This document shows positions 1-7,399 of a stretch of 9,500 nucleotides of DNA, piece after piece. Below the pieces are notes generated by a model. It made no database searches, was not told the origin of the DNA, and saw only the letters and a program-made list of their open reading frames with translations. Made by a program: the position numbers and the translations under genes. Positions within the stretch are counted from its first letter, which is position 1; each line of letters starts with the position of its first letter. The DNA is from an uncultured Prevotella sp. Its GTDB lineage: Bacteria > Bacteroidota > Bacteroidia > Bacteroidales > Bacteroidaceae. The DNA lies in contig CAKMOD010000058.1 in the NCBI GenBank assembly GCA_927910885.1, positions 1 through 9,500 on the forward strand, written 5' to 3'.

Positions 1-1110
1 AGCCAAGAGGAAGTAAACCTCAGAAGCACGCATCCAATAAGTAGGAGTTGTACTTGTGATAGCTGGACGAGAAGAATCCTTGAAAGCATCGTTAGAGCTT
101 ACGTCATGACCTGTTGGTACACCAGAATACTTTCCGTATGTGCCCACAGTCACAGCCTGAGAAACAGTACTTGTATTGAAGTACTTTGGCAAACGTGGGT
201 CTTGATAACCGCCTAAGTAAGCCAACATAGAAGAACCCATACGACACTCGTTGTACTGATTGATAAGAACATCGAGGTTGTTCTTGAACTCCAAGCTTGC
301 ACCTCTCTCCATCTTAGCCTCATCATCCTTGGTTTTCATCACACCATAAGAATGGTTGACAGCCTGTAAAGCGTACTGCTTTGAGAGCGCTGCATCAGCA
401 TAATAAACACGCATCGCAAGGCGCAACATCAAAGAGTTAGCATAGACAACCCACTTGTGAACGTCGCCTGCATAGATAGCATCAGCATTTGGCAAGAGTT
501 TGCTGTTACCATTATCAGCATACTTTGTCAACACCTCAATAGCATCTGAGAGCTCCTTGAACATTGATTTATACACTTCTTCCTGGCTATCGTATGGCAC
601 AGTGATAAGTCCTTTACCTGCCTCCTTATAAGGGATAGGTCCGAACATATCGGTAGCCTTATGCCAAGCAGAAATCTTCAGAATCTGAGCTAAGGCGAAA
701 ACCTCTGGGAACTGAGTCTCTGTCTTACCCTTTAAGTCTTGCCACAAAGGTACAACCGTTGAGTAAGACTCGGTGTAAGACGATGCTACCCAACCATCCT
801 TGAGGAAATAGTTGAGGTTATTAGGACCGCCCCAGTTATTGTTCTGACCGAAATAACCACTCCAACAATCTGCTGCAAGGTTATAAGCTGTTTGATATCT
901 ATTAGCAACACTGGTACCATCTGCCTGTGTTCCTACTGGGAAGACGCATTTCTGCATGGCAGTTATAGGACCACCAATAGAAATACCATCCATCAATCCC
1001 TCCTCTGGGAGGAGTTCAAACTCGTTAGTGTTTACCTTTTGGAAGTCACAAGCCGTAAACAAGGACAGCGCAAGGACACCTACGATATATTTATATGCTT
1101 TTGTCTTCAT
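1..1110 (-). CDS. SusD/RagB-like outer-membrane lipoprotein (C-terminus beyond window)
   Basis: This is the surface lipoprotein partner of the SusC-like transporter. It caps the transporter on the outside of the outer membrane and binds the substrate. Reading starts at the ATG at 1110-1108 and stays open for 370 codons to the window edge, so the C-terminal part is missing. The N-terminus is a lipoprotein signal: charged MKTKAYKY, hydrophobic IVGVLALSLF, then lipobox FTAC with the lipidated Cys at residue 21. Seen downstream are NRYQTAYNLAADCWSGYF (about 70-87) and, near the edge, TPTYWMRASEVYFLLA. The YWMRASEV.FL.A stretch is typical of SusD-family proteins, and the overall look fits the SusD-like_2 branch, whose full length is about 500 residues. 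The start lies 6 bp after the transporter stop, so the two are one transcript. The substrate (glycan or peptide) cannot be told from sequence. Confidence 0.9.
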   Translation of the reverse strand, partial: MKTKAYKYIVGVLALSLFTACDFQKVNTNEFELLPEEGLMDGISIGGPITAMQKCVFPVGTQADGTSVANRYQTAYNLAADCWSGYFGQNNNWGGPNNLNYFLKDGWVASSYTESYSTVVPLWQDLKGKTETQFPEVFALAQILKISAWHKATDMFGPIPYKEAGKGLITVPYDSQEEVYKSMFKELSDAIEVLTKYADNGNSKLLPNADAIYAGDVHKWVVYANSLMLRLAMRVYYADAALSKQYALQAVNHSYGVMKTKDDEAKMERGASLEFKNNLDVLINQYNECRMGSSMLAYLGGYQDPRLPKYFNTSTVSQAVTVGTYGKYSGVPTGHDVSSNDAFKDSSRPAITSTTPTYWMRASEVYFLLA

Positions 1111-1116
1111 GTTCAA

Positions 1117-4100
1117 TTAGAATTTGAATTTAACACTGAAACCATAACTCTTCAGACTTGGCTGCATGAAATAGTCATTGCCCTGTCCGTATGTACCTGT
1201 TGAAGCAGTAAGCTCTGGATCGAAAGGTGCTTTACAATAAATCATCCATGGATTTGTAGCCACAAATGAAAGTGTCAAATCTTTAATGACATTATTAAAC
1301 AGCTTTGAATTAAACTTATAGCTCAAAGTAAGTTCTTGCAAACGAACGTTTGTTGCACTATAGGTATAGTAACCTGCGAGGTCGTTCTCACCTGTAGCAA
1401 CAAGTGTATAATACTTCTTTGCATCATACAAGCCCTGATTTGGAATCATCACGCCACCAGCATCTCTTGCAGCTGCTGATGCCTTAGACACACCAAAACG
1501 GTCTAACAATGCTTGTGTTGAAGAAGTAACAATACCGCCAACACGTGCATTAATCAAGAAACTAAGTCCGAAGTTCTTGTAGGTGAAGTTGTTGTTCCAA
1601 CCCATTGTGAAGTCTGGGGTAGTCTTACCTAAGTAGATAGGCTCAACAGTCTCTAAGTTCATACCGCCTGATGGACTAACATTTACAAAGCCTTGATTGT
1701 CCTTTGCCAATACCTTTCTTGCATAAATATCATTGATAGAACCGCCTACCTTAAGCAGAACGCGACCATTATCCTTTGATACTTCAGGGATATTGATTGG
1801 CTTTGGACTCAATGGGTGATAGTAGTCCTTCACCATCTCCTTAATCTCATTGACATTCTTTGAGTAAACCAATGATGAGTTCCATTGCAAACCACCGAAG
1901 TTATCGCTATAACCTAATGCCATCTCGACACCACGGTTCTCTACATTACCTGCCTGCAAGTAAACAGCCTTGTAACCAGAGCTCTCTGGCAACTCACCGA
2001 TAAATGTCTGATTGTAAGTATTAGACTTATACCAAGTGAAGTCGAATGATAACTTCTTCCAGAAACGAGCAGTCAAACCGAACTCGTATGACTTTGTACG
2101 CTCTGCCTTATAATCAGTAAATGGATAGATATCAGTAGACTTCAAGCTACCACCCACGATTGGAGTTGTAATAGTACCTGGTGTCATACCTGAACGTGAA
2201 ACAGGTGAACCTACCTCAGTGTAAGAACCACGAACCTTCAAATAAGAAATGAATGAAGGGAGTTTTGTCATCTCTGAGATAACACCAGACAAACCAACTG
2301 ATGGATAGAAGAATGATTCCTCAGATGAGTTTACAAGGCGTGAGTTCCAGTCGTTACGACCTGTCAAAGTAAGATAAACCATGCTTCTCCAACCCAATTC
2401 GGCACTTGCAAAAGCTGCAACATTACGTACCTTTGAGTCACCACCAGCCTCACGGATCTTGCTATCAGTTGGATTTATGTTATTCAAAGAGAACTTATTT
2501 GGTACTAATACTAAGTTACCACCATAACCACGGGTGAGAGATGCATAGTCAGAATAGCTATAACCAACGTTGGCAGCAAGACTGAACTTACCGAAGGTCT
2601 TATTGATATTGGCAATAGCGTCAATATAAGTCTGATGATCCTTATAATCATAGTAGTCATAAGCACCATTCTCCTTTGCGAAATAGTTGAACGAAGAAGC
2701 ATAAATCTTACGCTCGCTTGTAATAAACGTCTTGTCAAGACGAATACGACCTGCTACACTCAACCAATCAAAGATATTATAGGTAAGACCAGCATTGAAC
2801 ATAAAGCGATCCTTATCATCTGGTGCTAAGTTACGATAAGCTGTCCAATAAGGGTTCTGATTAGCAAAACGGCTATCGCTGATTGGCCAATACTGAGTTG
2901 GGAAGTTTCTCACGTTATCGTAACGCTCAAAGGTCTTGATCCCCTCAAATGACTCACCACGTGGGAAGAGATAAGCTGCGACGATTGGGTTCCAGTACTC
3001 ACCCTGTGACACCATGTTATTGTCCTTCTGCTTGATATAAGATGCACCAAGGTCGAGTTGTACCTTATTCTTAAACATACGGGTGGTGTTACGGATTGTG
3101 AAGTTGTAACGGTCGTAAGTATTATTTGGTACGATACCACGTGAATTTGTTGTTGCTACAGAGGCAAAAGTCTGGTTGAACTCATTACCCATGTTCAATG
3201 TCAAAGCATTGATGAAGTTCGTACCAGTGCGGAAAAAGTCCTTCTTTGGATCGTATGAACTTGGTGTTGCAAGTTTCTCACCCCAACTTTCGTAAGAACC
3301 AAGCTTATTGCCATACGTGTTCTGGAACTCTGGCATCAACAATGGTGAGCTAAAGTCTGCAGAACTTGAGAACGAAATGTCTACACGTCCTTCCTTACCT
3401 TTCTTTGTGGTGATGAGGATAGCACCATTAGCAGCATTACTACCATAGAGAGCTGCTGCAGATGGACCAGCTAAGACGCTGATGCTCTCGATATCCTCCG
3501 GATTAAGGTCGGCAATACCTTCACTACTTACACGACCTTCACCCATGATACCGCTATCACGTCCGCCGCTGAAGTTGAAGATTGGAATACCATCGATAAC
3601 ATACAACACGTTGTTATCACCTTCGATAGACTTGGCACCACGCATGATTACACGTGTAGCACCTCCGACACCACTGGCACTCTTAGAGATGTTAACACCA
3701 GCTACTTTTCCGTTTAATGAGTTCACAAAGTTAGCATCTTTGTTACGTGTCAACTCATTTGAGCCTACTGACTGTACATTGTAACTCAAGGCTTTCTCTG
3801 CACGCTTGATACCCAAGGCTGTCACAACAACCTCGTTCATAGTGTTTGCTACTTCTTTAAGGGTAACATCAATCGTAGTCTTATCACCAACAAGGATTGT
3901 CTGAGCAGTATAGCCAACGTAAGAGATGACCAACTTTGCCTTTGACGTGGTGTTGATAGTGAAGTTTCCGTCAATGTCAGTTACAGTACCATCTTTAGTA
4001 CCTTCCACCATAATAGTGGCACCAATCAGCGGCTCACCAGCTGGATCAACCACACGTCCAGTTACCTTGTGATTACCGTTTTGTTGCACGGCCTGAGGCA

Positions 4101-4227
4101 TAGAAGCATCAGGTGAGCCTACGGGATTTCCTACTGCATAAGCACTCGTTGGGGCCAATGCAATAGAAAGGGCAAAAGCGACTGAGAAATACAGATGCTT
4201 CTGCTTTGATTCATGAATAATTCTCAT
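1117..4227 (-). CDS. SusC/RagA-family TonB-linked outer-membrane transporter
   Basis: A 22-strand TonB-dependent barrel that imports an oligomeric nutrient across the outer membrane with its SusD-like lid. The 1036 residues match the family's usual length. A signal peptide runs to about residue 31 (cleavage after AYA). A CarboxypepD_reg-like beta domain covers about 55-124 (VTGRVVD..GEPLIGATI..EGT, D.DGNF, ISYVGY). The TonB box and SusC signature NEVVVTALGIKR sit at 131-142. The plug domain follows to about 275, with MRGAKSI..DNNVLYVIDGIPI and GAILITTKKGK. The rest is barrel, ending in KFKF with the terminal Phe expected for outer-membrane insertion. There is no N-terminal STN domain, so anti-sigma signalling of the FecA type is not expected. 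The ATG at 4227 places the signal peptide correctly; no Shine-Dalgarno is seen, as usual in this phylum. The substrate is unknown because no degrading enzyme lies nearby. Confidence 0.96.
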   Translation of the reverse strand: MRIIHESKQKHLYFSVAFALSIALAPTSAYAVGNPVGSPDASMPQAVQQNGNHKVTGRVVDPAGEPLIGATIMVEGTKDGTVTDIDGNFTINTTSKAKLVISYVGYTAQTILVGDKTTIDVTLKEVANTMNEVVVTALGIKRAEKALSYNVQSVGSNELTRNKDANFVNSLNGKVAGVNISKSASGVGGATRVIMRGAKSIEGDNNVLYVIDGIPIFNFSGGRDSGIMGEGRVSSEGIADLNPEDIESISVLAGPSAAALYGSNAANGAILITTKKGKEGRVDISFSSSADFSSPLLMPEFQNTYGNKLGSYESWGEKLATPSSYDPKKDFFRTGTNFINALTLNMGNEFNQTFASVATTNSRGIVPNNTYDRYNFTIRNTTRMFKNKVQLDLGASYIKQKDNNMVSQGEYWNPIVAAYLFPRGESFEGIKTFERYDNVRNFPTQYWPISDSRFANQNPYWTAYRNLAPDDKDRFMFNAGLTYNIFDWLSVAGRIRLDKTFITSERKIYASSFNYFAKENGAYDYYDYKDHQTYIDAIANINKTFGKFSLAANVGYSYSDYASLTRGYGGNLVLVPNKFSLNNINPTDSKIREAGGDSKVRNVAAFASAELGWRSMVYLTLTGRNDWNSRLVNSSEESFFYPSVGLSGVISEMTKLPSFISYLKVRGSYTEVGSPVSRSGMTPGTITTPIVGGSLKSTDIYPFTDYKAERTKSYEFGLTARFWKKLSFDFTWYKSNTYNQTFIGELPESSGYKAVYLQAGNVENRGVEMALGYSDNFGGLQWNSSLVYSKNVNEIKEMVKDYYHPLSPKPINIPEVSKDNGRVLLKVGGSINDIYARKVLAKDNQGFVNVSPSGGMNLETVEPIYLGKTTPDFTMGWNNNFTYKNFGLSFLINARVGGIVTSSTQALLDRFGVSKASAAARDAGGVMIPNQGLYDAKKYYTLVATGENDLAGYYTYSATNVRLQELTLSYKFNSKLFNNVIKDLTLSFVATNPWMIYCKAPFDPELTASTGTYGQGNDYFMQPSLKSYGFSVKFKF

Positions 4228-4432
4228 TAGGTTCAGGGTTTAAATATTTATATTTTAGGTTCCTAATTGTTGTTTTTTATTGACAGCTGCATAAACAACT
4301 GCCGTACGCCATTATCACCTTAATAATATAAGGTAATGATAGATAGATTATTATTTTATTTACACAAGTTGTTTAACGTATAAACGTCAAGATTATTAAT
4401 GAATAATAGGTTAGGTCAATGAACTCATAAAT
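4228..4432 (-). promoter_or_regulatory. Long structured leader of the susC-like gene
   Basis: If transcription begins just after the promoter-like motif at 4446-4439, the susC-like mRNA has an untranslated leader of about 205 nt. Two complementarities are visible. An imperfect stem-loop has arms at 4311-4322 and 4329-4340 (ATTATCACCTTA against TAAGGTAATGAT, two mismatches) around a 6-nt loop. A 9-bp perfect long-range pairing, TAAACAACT (4292-4300) with AGTTGTTTA (4367-4375), encloses it. The nested arrangement suggests one folded domain, possibly regulating translation or mRNA stability. The structure is seen; function and transcription start are inferred. Confidence 0.4.
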
Positions 4433-4438
4433 TCGGTG

Positions 4439-4446
4439 CAAAAGTA
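4439..4446 (-). promoter_or_regulatory. Candidate -7 promoter element for the susC/susD operon
   Basis: On the minus strand this reads TACTTTTG, matching the Bacteroidota -7 consensus TAnnTTTG, and it is followed by CACC, as in the stronger promoter at 6697. No TTTG is found 19-21 bp upstream, so the -33 half is missing or weak. That would fit a gene needing an activator or alternative sigma factor, but this is inference. Confidence 0.45.
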
Positions 4447-4508
4447 TAAAATAAATCTGTAAACGACTTACTTTTTGTAAAAAAAGTGAATAATGTGTTT
4501 GTGATTGC

Positions 4509-4553
4509 AAAAAGAACAGGGATATGCGCTTACCCGCATATCCCTGTTCTTTT
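4509..4553 (-). terminator. Rho-independent terminator of the mrp-like gene
   Basis: A perfect 19-bp inverted repeat has arms 4510-4528 and 4535-4553 (core GAACAGGGATATGCG and its complement) with a 6-nt loop. On the minus strand the hairpin ends in TTCTTTTT. It lies about 40 bp after the mrp-like stop and separates that gene from the susC promoter region. A shorter T run on the other side (4550-4553) could give weak plus-strand termination. Confidence 0.88.
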
Positions 4554-4591
4554 GGTAGTAATGTGTAAACACGAAGATTCCGTTTATACGC

Positions 4592-5695
4592 TTATCCGTT
4601 CTTTACATCAACTATCTTTGTTGGAGCCTGCTCTTTATTGCGACGATTGACAACAGTAACTACACTCTGTGCAAGACTGAGGAATGACTGACCTGTAATA
4701 GTATCAACCTGTGATGCTGCAGGTGTTCCATTATCACCATTCTCACAAATGCTCTGTACGATTGGGATCTGAGCAAGTAGCGGACATCCAAGTTCTTGCG
4801 CTAAGTTCTTGCAACCATCTTTTCCAAAGATATAATATTTGTTCTCTGGAAGCTCAGCTGGTGTGAACCATGCCATATTTTCAACCAATCCGAGAATTGG
4901 AATATTCACCTTGTCGTTGCGATACATATCAATACCCTTACGTGCATCTGCCAACGCTACATTCTGAGGAGTTGACACAATCACTGCACCCGTAATAGCA
5001 AGTGTCTGCATGAGTGTCAGATGAATATCACTGGTACCCGGTGGCGTATCAAGTATAAAATAATCGAGTTCTCCCCAATCTGCATCAGCAATAAGCTGCT
5101 TAAGAGCTGAGGTCGCCATACTTCCACGCCAAAGGGTTGCTGTGTCTGGATTGACAAAGAAACCGATAGAAAGCAACTTCACACCATACTTCTCTACTGG
5201 CTCGATAAGCTGGCGTCCATCCTTTTCTACTCCGTATGGACGAGCATCTTCTACACCGAACATCTTTGGCATACTTGGACCAAAGATATCAGTATCAAGC
5301 AAACCTACCTTATAGCCAAGGCGCGCCAAGGCAATAGCGAGGTTAGCAGAGACGGTGCTCTTTCCTACTCCACCCTTGCCCGAACTAACAGCAATGATAT
5401 TCTTCACCTGAGGCAACAACTTACCCACCTCTGGGCGTGGCGCATTCTTGAATTCTGTTGTAATAGTTACTTCAACTTCCTTGCCAACTGAATAGTGAAT
5501 CTGAGCCTCAGCAGCCTTAATAGTAGACTTAAGGAAAGGATCGGTCTCGCGTGGGAAAATAAGCGTGAAACTTACTTTATTACCATTGATACTTGGTGTA
5601 TCAGCGAGCATTTCACTTTCGATGATATTCTTTTTTGTTCCTGGATAAATTACTTTCTCCAGCGCGTCTGTAATGAGTTTCGGATATAATGTCAT
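4592..5695 (-). CDS. mrp: Mrp/NBP35/ApbC-family P-loop ATPase, iron-sulfur cluster carrier type
   Basis: A cytosolic ATPase of the Mrp/ApbC family, which carries and transfers Fe-S clusters to target enzymes. The 367 residues begin with a DUF59/MIP18-like domain (about 5-75). The P-loop domain follows: deviant Walker A SSGKGGVGKST (104-114) with the MinD-type first lysine, switch I DTDIFGPS (134-141), Walker B/switch II FILDTPPGTSD (213-223), and NVALADARKG (245-254). The length and N-terminal fusion are normal for Bacteroidales. In the place where E. coli-type Mrp has the cluster-bridging CxxC, this protein reads ENMAWFTPAELPENKYYIFG (from 272), with no cysteine. The only cysteines are at 295, 304 and 317. 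Close relatives in Bacteroides share this, so it is a lineage trait. The ATG at 5695 gives MTLYPKLI, the usual family start. No convincing promoter is seen in the 130-bp gap upstream, so co-transcription with the small upstream gene is possible. Confidence 0.95.
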   Translation of the reverse strand: MTLYPKLITDALEKVIYPGTKKNIIESEMLADTPSINGNKVSFTLIFPRETDPFLKSTIKAAEAQIHYSVGKEVEVTITTEFKNAPRPEVGKLLPQVKNIIAVSSGKGGVGKSTVSANLAIALARLGYKVGLLDTDIFGPSMPKMFGVEDARPYGVEKDGRQLIEPVEKYGVKLLSIGFFVNPDTATLWRGSMATSALKQLIADADWGELDYFILDTPPGTSDIHLTLMQTLAITGAVIVSTPQNVALADARKGIDMYRNDKVNIPILGLVENMAWFTPAELPENKYYIFGKDGCKNLAQELGCPLLAQIPIVQSICENGDNGTPAASQVDTITGQSFLSLAQSVVTVVNRRNKEQAPTKIVDVKNG

Positions 5696-5825
5696 TGTTT
5701 TATTATTTTATAATCTTTGGAGAATGAAGCTATCTCACTGCTATAAAAGCTTATATTCTTTATTATTAGAATTTCACTTACTTCTTTAAGTTAACAAAAA
5801 GAATGCCACAAAATAATCGGACACA

Positions 5826-6203
5826 TTAGTTACCGTTATTTTGCGACTGCTCCCATTCTTCCCACTCTTTGGCAACTGCTTTCCAGTCGGTCATCTCTCC
5901 CGTTTCAATGGCTTGCTGTTCACGTGCAGCCTCATCGCGAGCCTTATCTCGAGCACGCTTTGCCTTCATGTCGGCAATAGTGGCATCATCGAGAATCTGA
6001 ATAGCTCCACGACGAATAGCATCCTGCAATTCTTCCTCGCCGAAAGCCTTTCCTTGCTCATTGAAGTCAGAGATATTAAACTCATAGATAGTACGAAGAT
6101 CATGACGAACCAATTTCTGTTTTGCCCGATTACCCGCATTCTTCAGTCTGAGTAGCTTTGCTATTTCTTTTATCTCGTCTTGTGCGAACTTATTTCTTCC
6201 CAT
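5826..6203 (-). CDS. Small charged protein of unknown function
   Basis: I do not recognise a named family with confidence. From the chosen start the protein has 125 residues, no signal peptide and no membrane segment, so it is probably cytosolic. Residues 1-40 are basic and helical (MGRNKFAQDEIKEIAKLLRL, then NRAKQKLVRHDLR). A middle part, YEFNISDFNEQGKAFGEEEL (40-59), looks like a small folded core. A long highly charged helix covers about 74-100. An acidic, Trp-rich tail has W107, W114 and W117. The frame is also open upstream to an ATG at 6269, but a promoter-like pair lies inside that extension, so the ATG at 6203-6201 (MGRNKF) is preferred. It is followed, 130 bp on, by the mrp-like ATPase on the same strand. 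A basic head with an acidic tail would suit a nucleic-acid or protein adaptor role, but no function is claimed. Confidence 0.75.
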   Translation of the reverse strand: MGRNKFAQDEIKEIAKLLRLKNAGNRAKQKLVRHDLRTIYEFNISDFNEQGKAFGEEELQDAIRRGAIQILDDATIADMKAKRARDKARDEAAREQQAIETGEMTDWKAVAKEWEEWEQSQNNGN

Positions 6204-6246
6204 GTTATGATTCTTATTCAGATGCCATTTATGGCTTTCTTGTCTG

Positions 6247-6277
6247 CGAAGATAGCAATAAAATCCCAATACTGCAA
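6247..6277 (-). promoter_or_regulatory. Candidate promoter of the small charged-protein gene
   Basis: On the minus strand, TTG (6277-6275) is followed after 20 bp by TATCTTCG (6254-6247). This is one mismatch from the Bacteroidota -7 box TAnnTTTG at the normal spacing. Predicted transcription would start near 6240, giving a leader of about 37 nt before the ATG at 6203. It also argues against the longer start at 6269. Confidence 0.55.
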
Positions 6278-6281
6278 GTTT

Positions 6282-6672
6282 TTCTTAAGGAATACATTGC
6301 GCAATGCATGATAAATTATCTAATAAAAACAAACGTTAGGTAGCCTGACAATACGTATTATCACATCAAAAAGTGGCTATAAAAAGATGCGCTTCTGAGT
6401 AAACTTTTAATAATGAATAAAAAAACTCTAACACTCATGCATAATTGAACAAAATATGAGAACACCTAAGACAATTAAACTACTAAGGACTTTTTAACCA
6501 TATTTCTCACGTAACAAATAACAACAAGACAAACGTTAAAACACTGAATATAAAAGAGATTGCGCAATCTTTTCACTATCATGATAATCTTAATTTTATT
6601 ATTATAACCAATCAAAAAATAACCAATAAAGGTTAATAGTGTTTCTAATAGTGAAAAATATTTCTCGAAAAA
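6282..6672. other. AT-rich divergent spacer with two palindromes
   Basis: No convincing gene is seen between the divergent transcription units. Two perfect palindromes share the core ATTGCGCAAT: CATTGCGCAATG at 6295-6306 and AGATTGCGCAATCT at 6557-6570. A second word, ACAAACGTTA, occurs at 6329-6338 and 6529-6538, inside the pair of palindromes, so the order is palindrome, word, word, palindrome. They may be binding sites for a dimeric regulator. An open frame at 6475-6687 on the minus strand is judged chance. Confidence 0.35.
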
Positions 6673-6704
6673 TTTGGTTATTAACAAAAAAACGTGTATC
6701 TTTG
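6673..6704 (+). promoter_or_regulatory. Strong Bacteroidota-type promoter for the NimA-like gene
   Basis: TTTG at 6673-6676 is followed by exactly 20 bp and TATCTTTG at 6697-6704. This is a full match to the Bacteroidota primary sigma consensus (TTTG / TAnnTTTG), with the common GCACC extension. Transcription should start at about 6709-6712, about 165 nt before the ATG at 6878. It is the best promoter in the window and may also serve the flavoprotein gene at 7510. Confidence 0.85.
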
Positions 6705-6745
6705 CACCAAGTTTTTTTAGTGGTTAATTTAGTTTTAGTATTTAA

Positions 6746-6780
6746 ACCTTGGGTGATGTGAATCAGTCAAGGTCTTTTTT
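6746..6780 (+). terminator. Terminator-like hairpin inside the leader (possible attenuator or small-RNA end)
   Basis: ACCTTG (6746-6751) pairs with CAAGGT (6768-6773). Inside it TGAT (6754-6757) pairs with ATCA (6762-6765) around GTGA, with a two-by-two G-rich internal loop. CTTTTTT follows at 6774-6780. A hairpin with a T6 tract only about 35-60 nt after the predicted start would end many transcripts near 6780, yielding an RNA of about 70 nt, unless read-through is controlled. The outer stem is only 6 bp, so termination may be partial. Confidence 0.5.
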
Positions 6781-6788
6781 ATATATAC

Positions 6789-6854
6789 TGGAACTCTGAC
6801 ACAAAGGTTTCTTTGTGCGTGAAATTAATTCATAACAGATAATTCACAGTTCCA
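6789..6854 (+). promoter_or_regulatory. Candidate three-way-junction RNA in the 5' leader
   Basis: A closing stem, TGGAACT (6789-6795) with AGTTCCA (6848-6854), encloses two hairpins. The first is CACAAAG / CTTTGTG (6800-6806, 6811-6817) with loop GTTT. The second is GTGAAATTA / TAATTCAC (6819-6827, 6840-6847) with one bulged A. The second hairpin abuts the closing stem directly and one base separates the hairpins, a compact geometry. It ends 23 nt before the start codon. It does not look like the much larger FMN riboswitch. Pairing is seen; folding and function are inferred. Confidence 0.45.
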
Positions 6855-6877
6855 ACAAATCATTTTTTATATTAATA

Positions 6878-7399
6878 ATGTACGATATGAGATATGTTAA
6901 TGACCGCATACGCAGACAAGACCGTCTGATGGAGGAGCAGCGAGCTATAGAATTGCTGCGTGAAGGCGAATACGGAGTTTTGAGTATGGTTTCAGAAGAT
7001 ATGGGATATGGTATTCCTGTAAATTTTGTTTGGGACGGCAAGAATAGCATCTATATTCACTGCGCACCTGAAGGACGTAAGTTAGTAGCTATTGAACAGA
7101 ATCCGAAGGTTTCGCTTTGTATCATTGGTAAAGTAAACTTATTGCCTCGCAATTTCACCACTGAGTATGAGAGTGCTATCTTCTTCGGTGAGGCTCATAT
7201 CCATCTTTCTGAGGAGGAGAAGATGCATGCACTGCATCTTTTGATAGACAAGTTATCATCTGACTTCAAAGAGCTTGGTGATAAATATGCGCACAAGAGT
7301 TTCCATCGTGTTGAGATTATCCGCGTAGACTTTACTGAGTTCAGTGGCAAACGTAAAAAGTACTTTAGTGAGAAGTTAACAAGTTATTTCTTGTATTAG
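6878..7399 (+). CDS. Pyridoxamine 5'-phosphate oxidase-fold flavoprotein, NimA-like
   Basis: A cytosolic FMN-binding split-barrel protein of 173 residues, close to the family usual of about 150-180. It belongs to the Pyridox_ox_2 / NimA-related group, some members of which reduce nitroimidazoles; many others have unknown substrates. Typical features are the N-terminal RRQDRLMEEQRAIELL (12-27), GEYGVLSMV (30-38), YGIPVNFVWDG (44-54), IYIHCAPEGRKL (58-69, with H61 at the conserved His position) and VSLCIIGKVNLLP. The later segment FTTEYESAIFFGEAHI fits the barrel's flavin-contacting strands. The start at 6878 is chosen because it follows the promoter and leader; an in-frame ATG three codons later (6887) is an alternative. 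It is not possible to say from sequence that it confers metronidazole resistance. The next gene, 110 bp downstream on the same strand, is also a flavoprotein. Confidence 0.85.
   Translation: MYDMRYVNDRIRRQDRLMEEQRAIELLREGEYGVLSMVSEDMGYGIPVNFVWDGKNSIYIHCAPEGRKLVAIEQNPKVSLCIIGKVNLLPRNFTTEYESAIFFGEAHIHLSEEEKMHALHLLIDKLSSDFKELGDKYAHKSFHRVEIIRVDFTEFSGKRKKYFSEKLTSYFLY

Noticed and set aside
892..1203. A 103-codon plus-strand open frame.
   Set aside because: It is antisense to the SusD-like start and the SusC-like end, both of which are clearly coding.
5712..5719. AATCTTTG on the plus strand as a possible antisense promoter.
   Set aside because: It departs from TAnnTTTG at the first base and has no TTTG at the correct spacing upstream.
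6204..6269. A 22-codon N-terminal extension (MGFYCYLRR...) of the small charged protein.
   Set aside because: The extension covers a promoter-like pair (6277-6247) and would start upstream of the predicted transcript; the MGRNKF start fits better.
6475..6687. A 70-codon open frame on the minus strand with hydrophobic residues.
   Set aside because: It lies in very AT-rich spacer, overlaps the strong plus-strand promoter at 6673 and contains runs of Ile, Leu and Lys typical of chance AT-rich translation; no promoter is seen for it.
6711..6877. An FMN (RFN) riboswitch before a flavoprotein gene.
   Set aside because: The known FMN riboswitch is a larger six-helix structure with conserved loops that are not present here.
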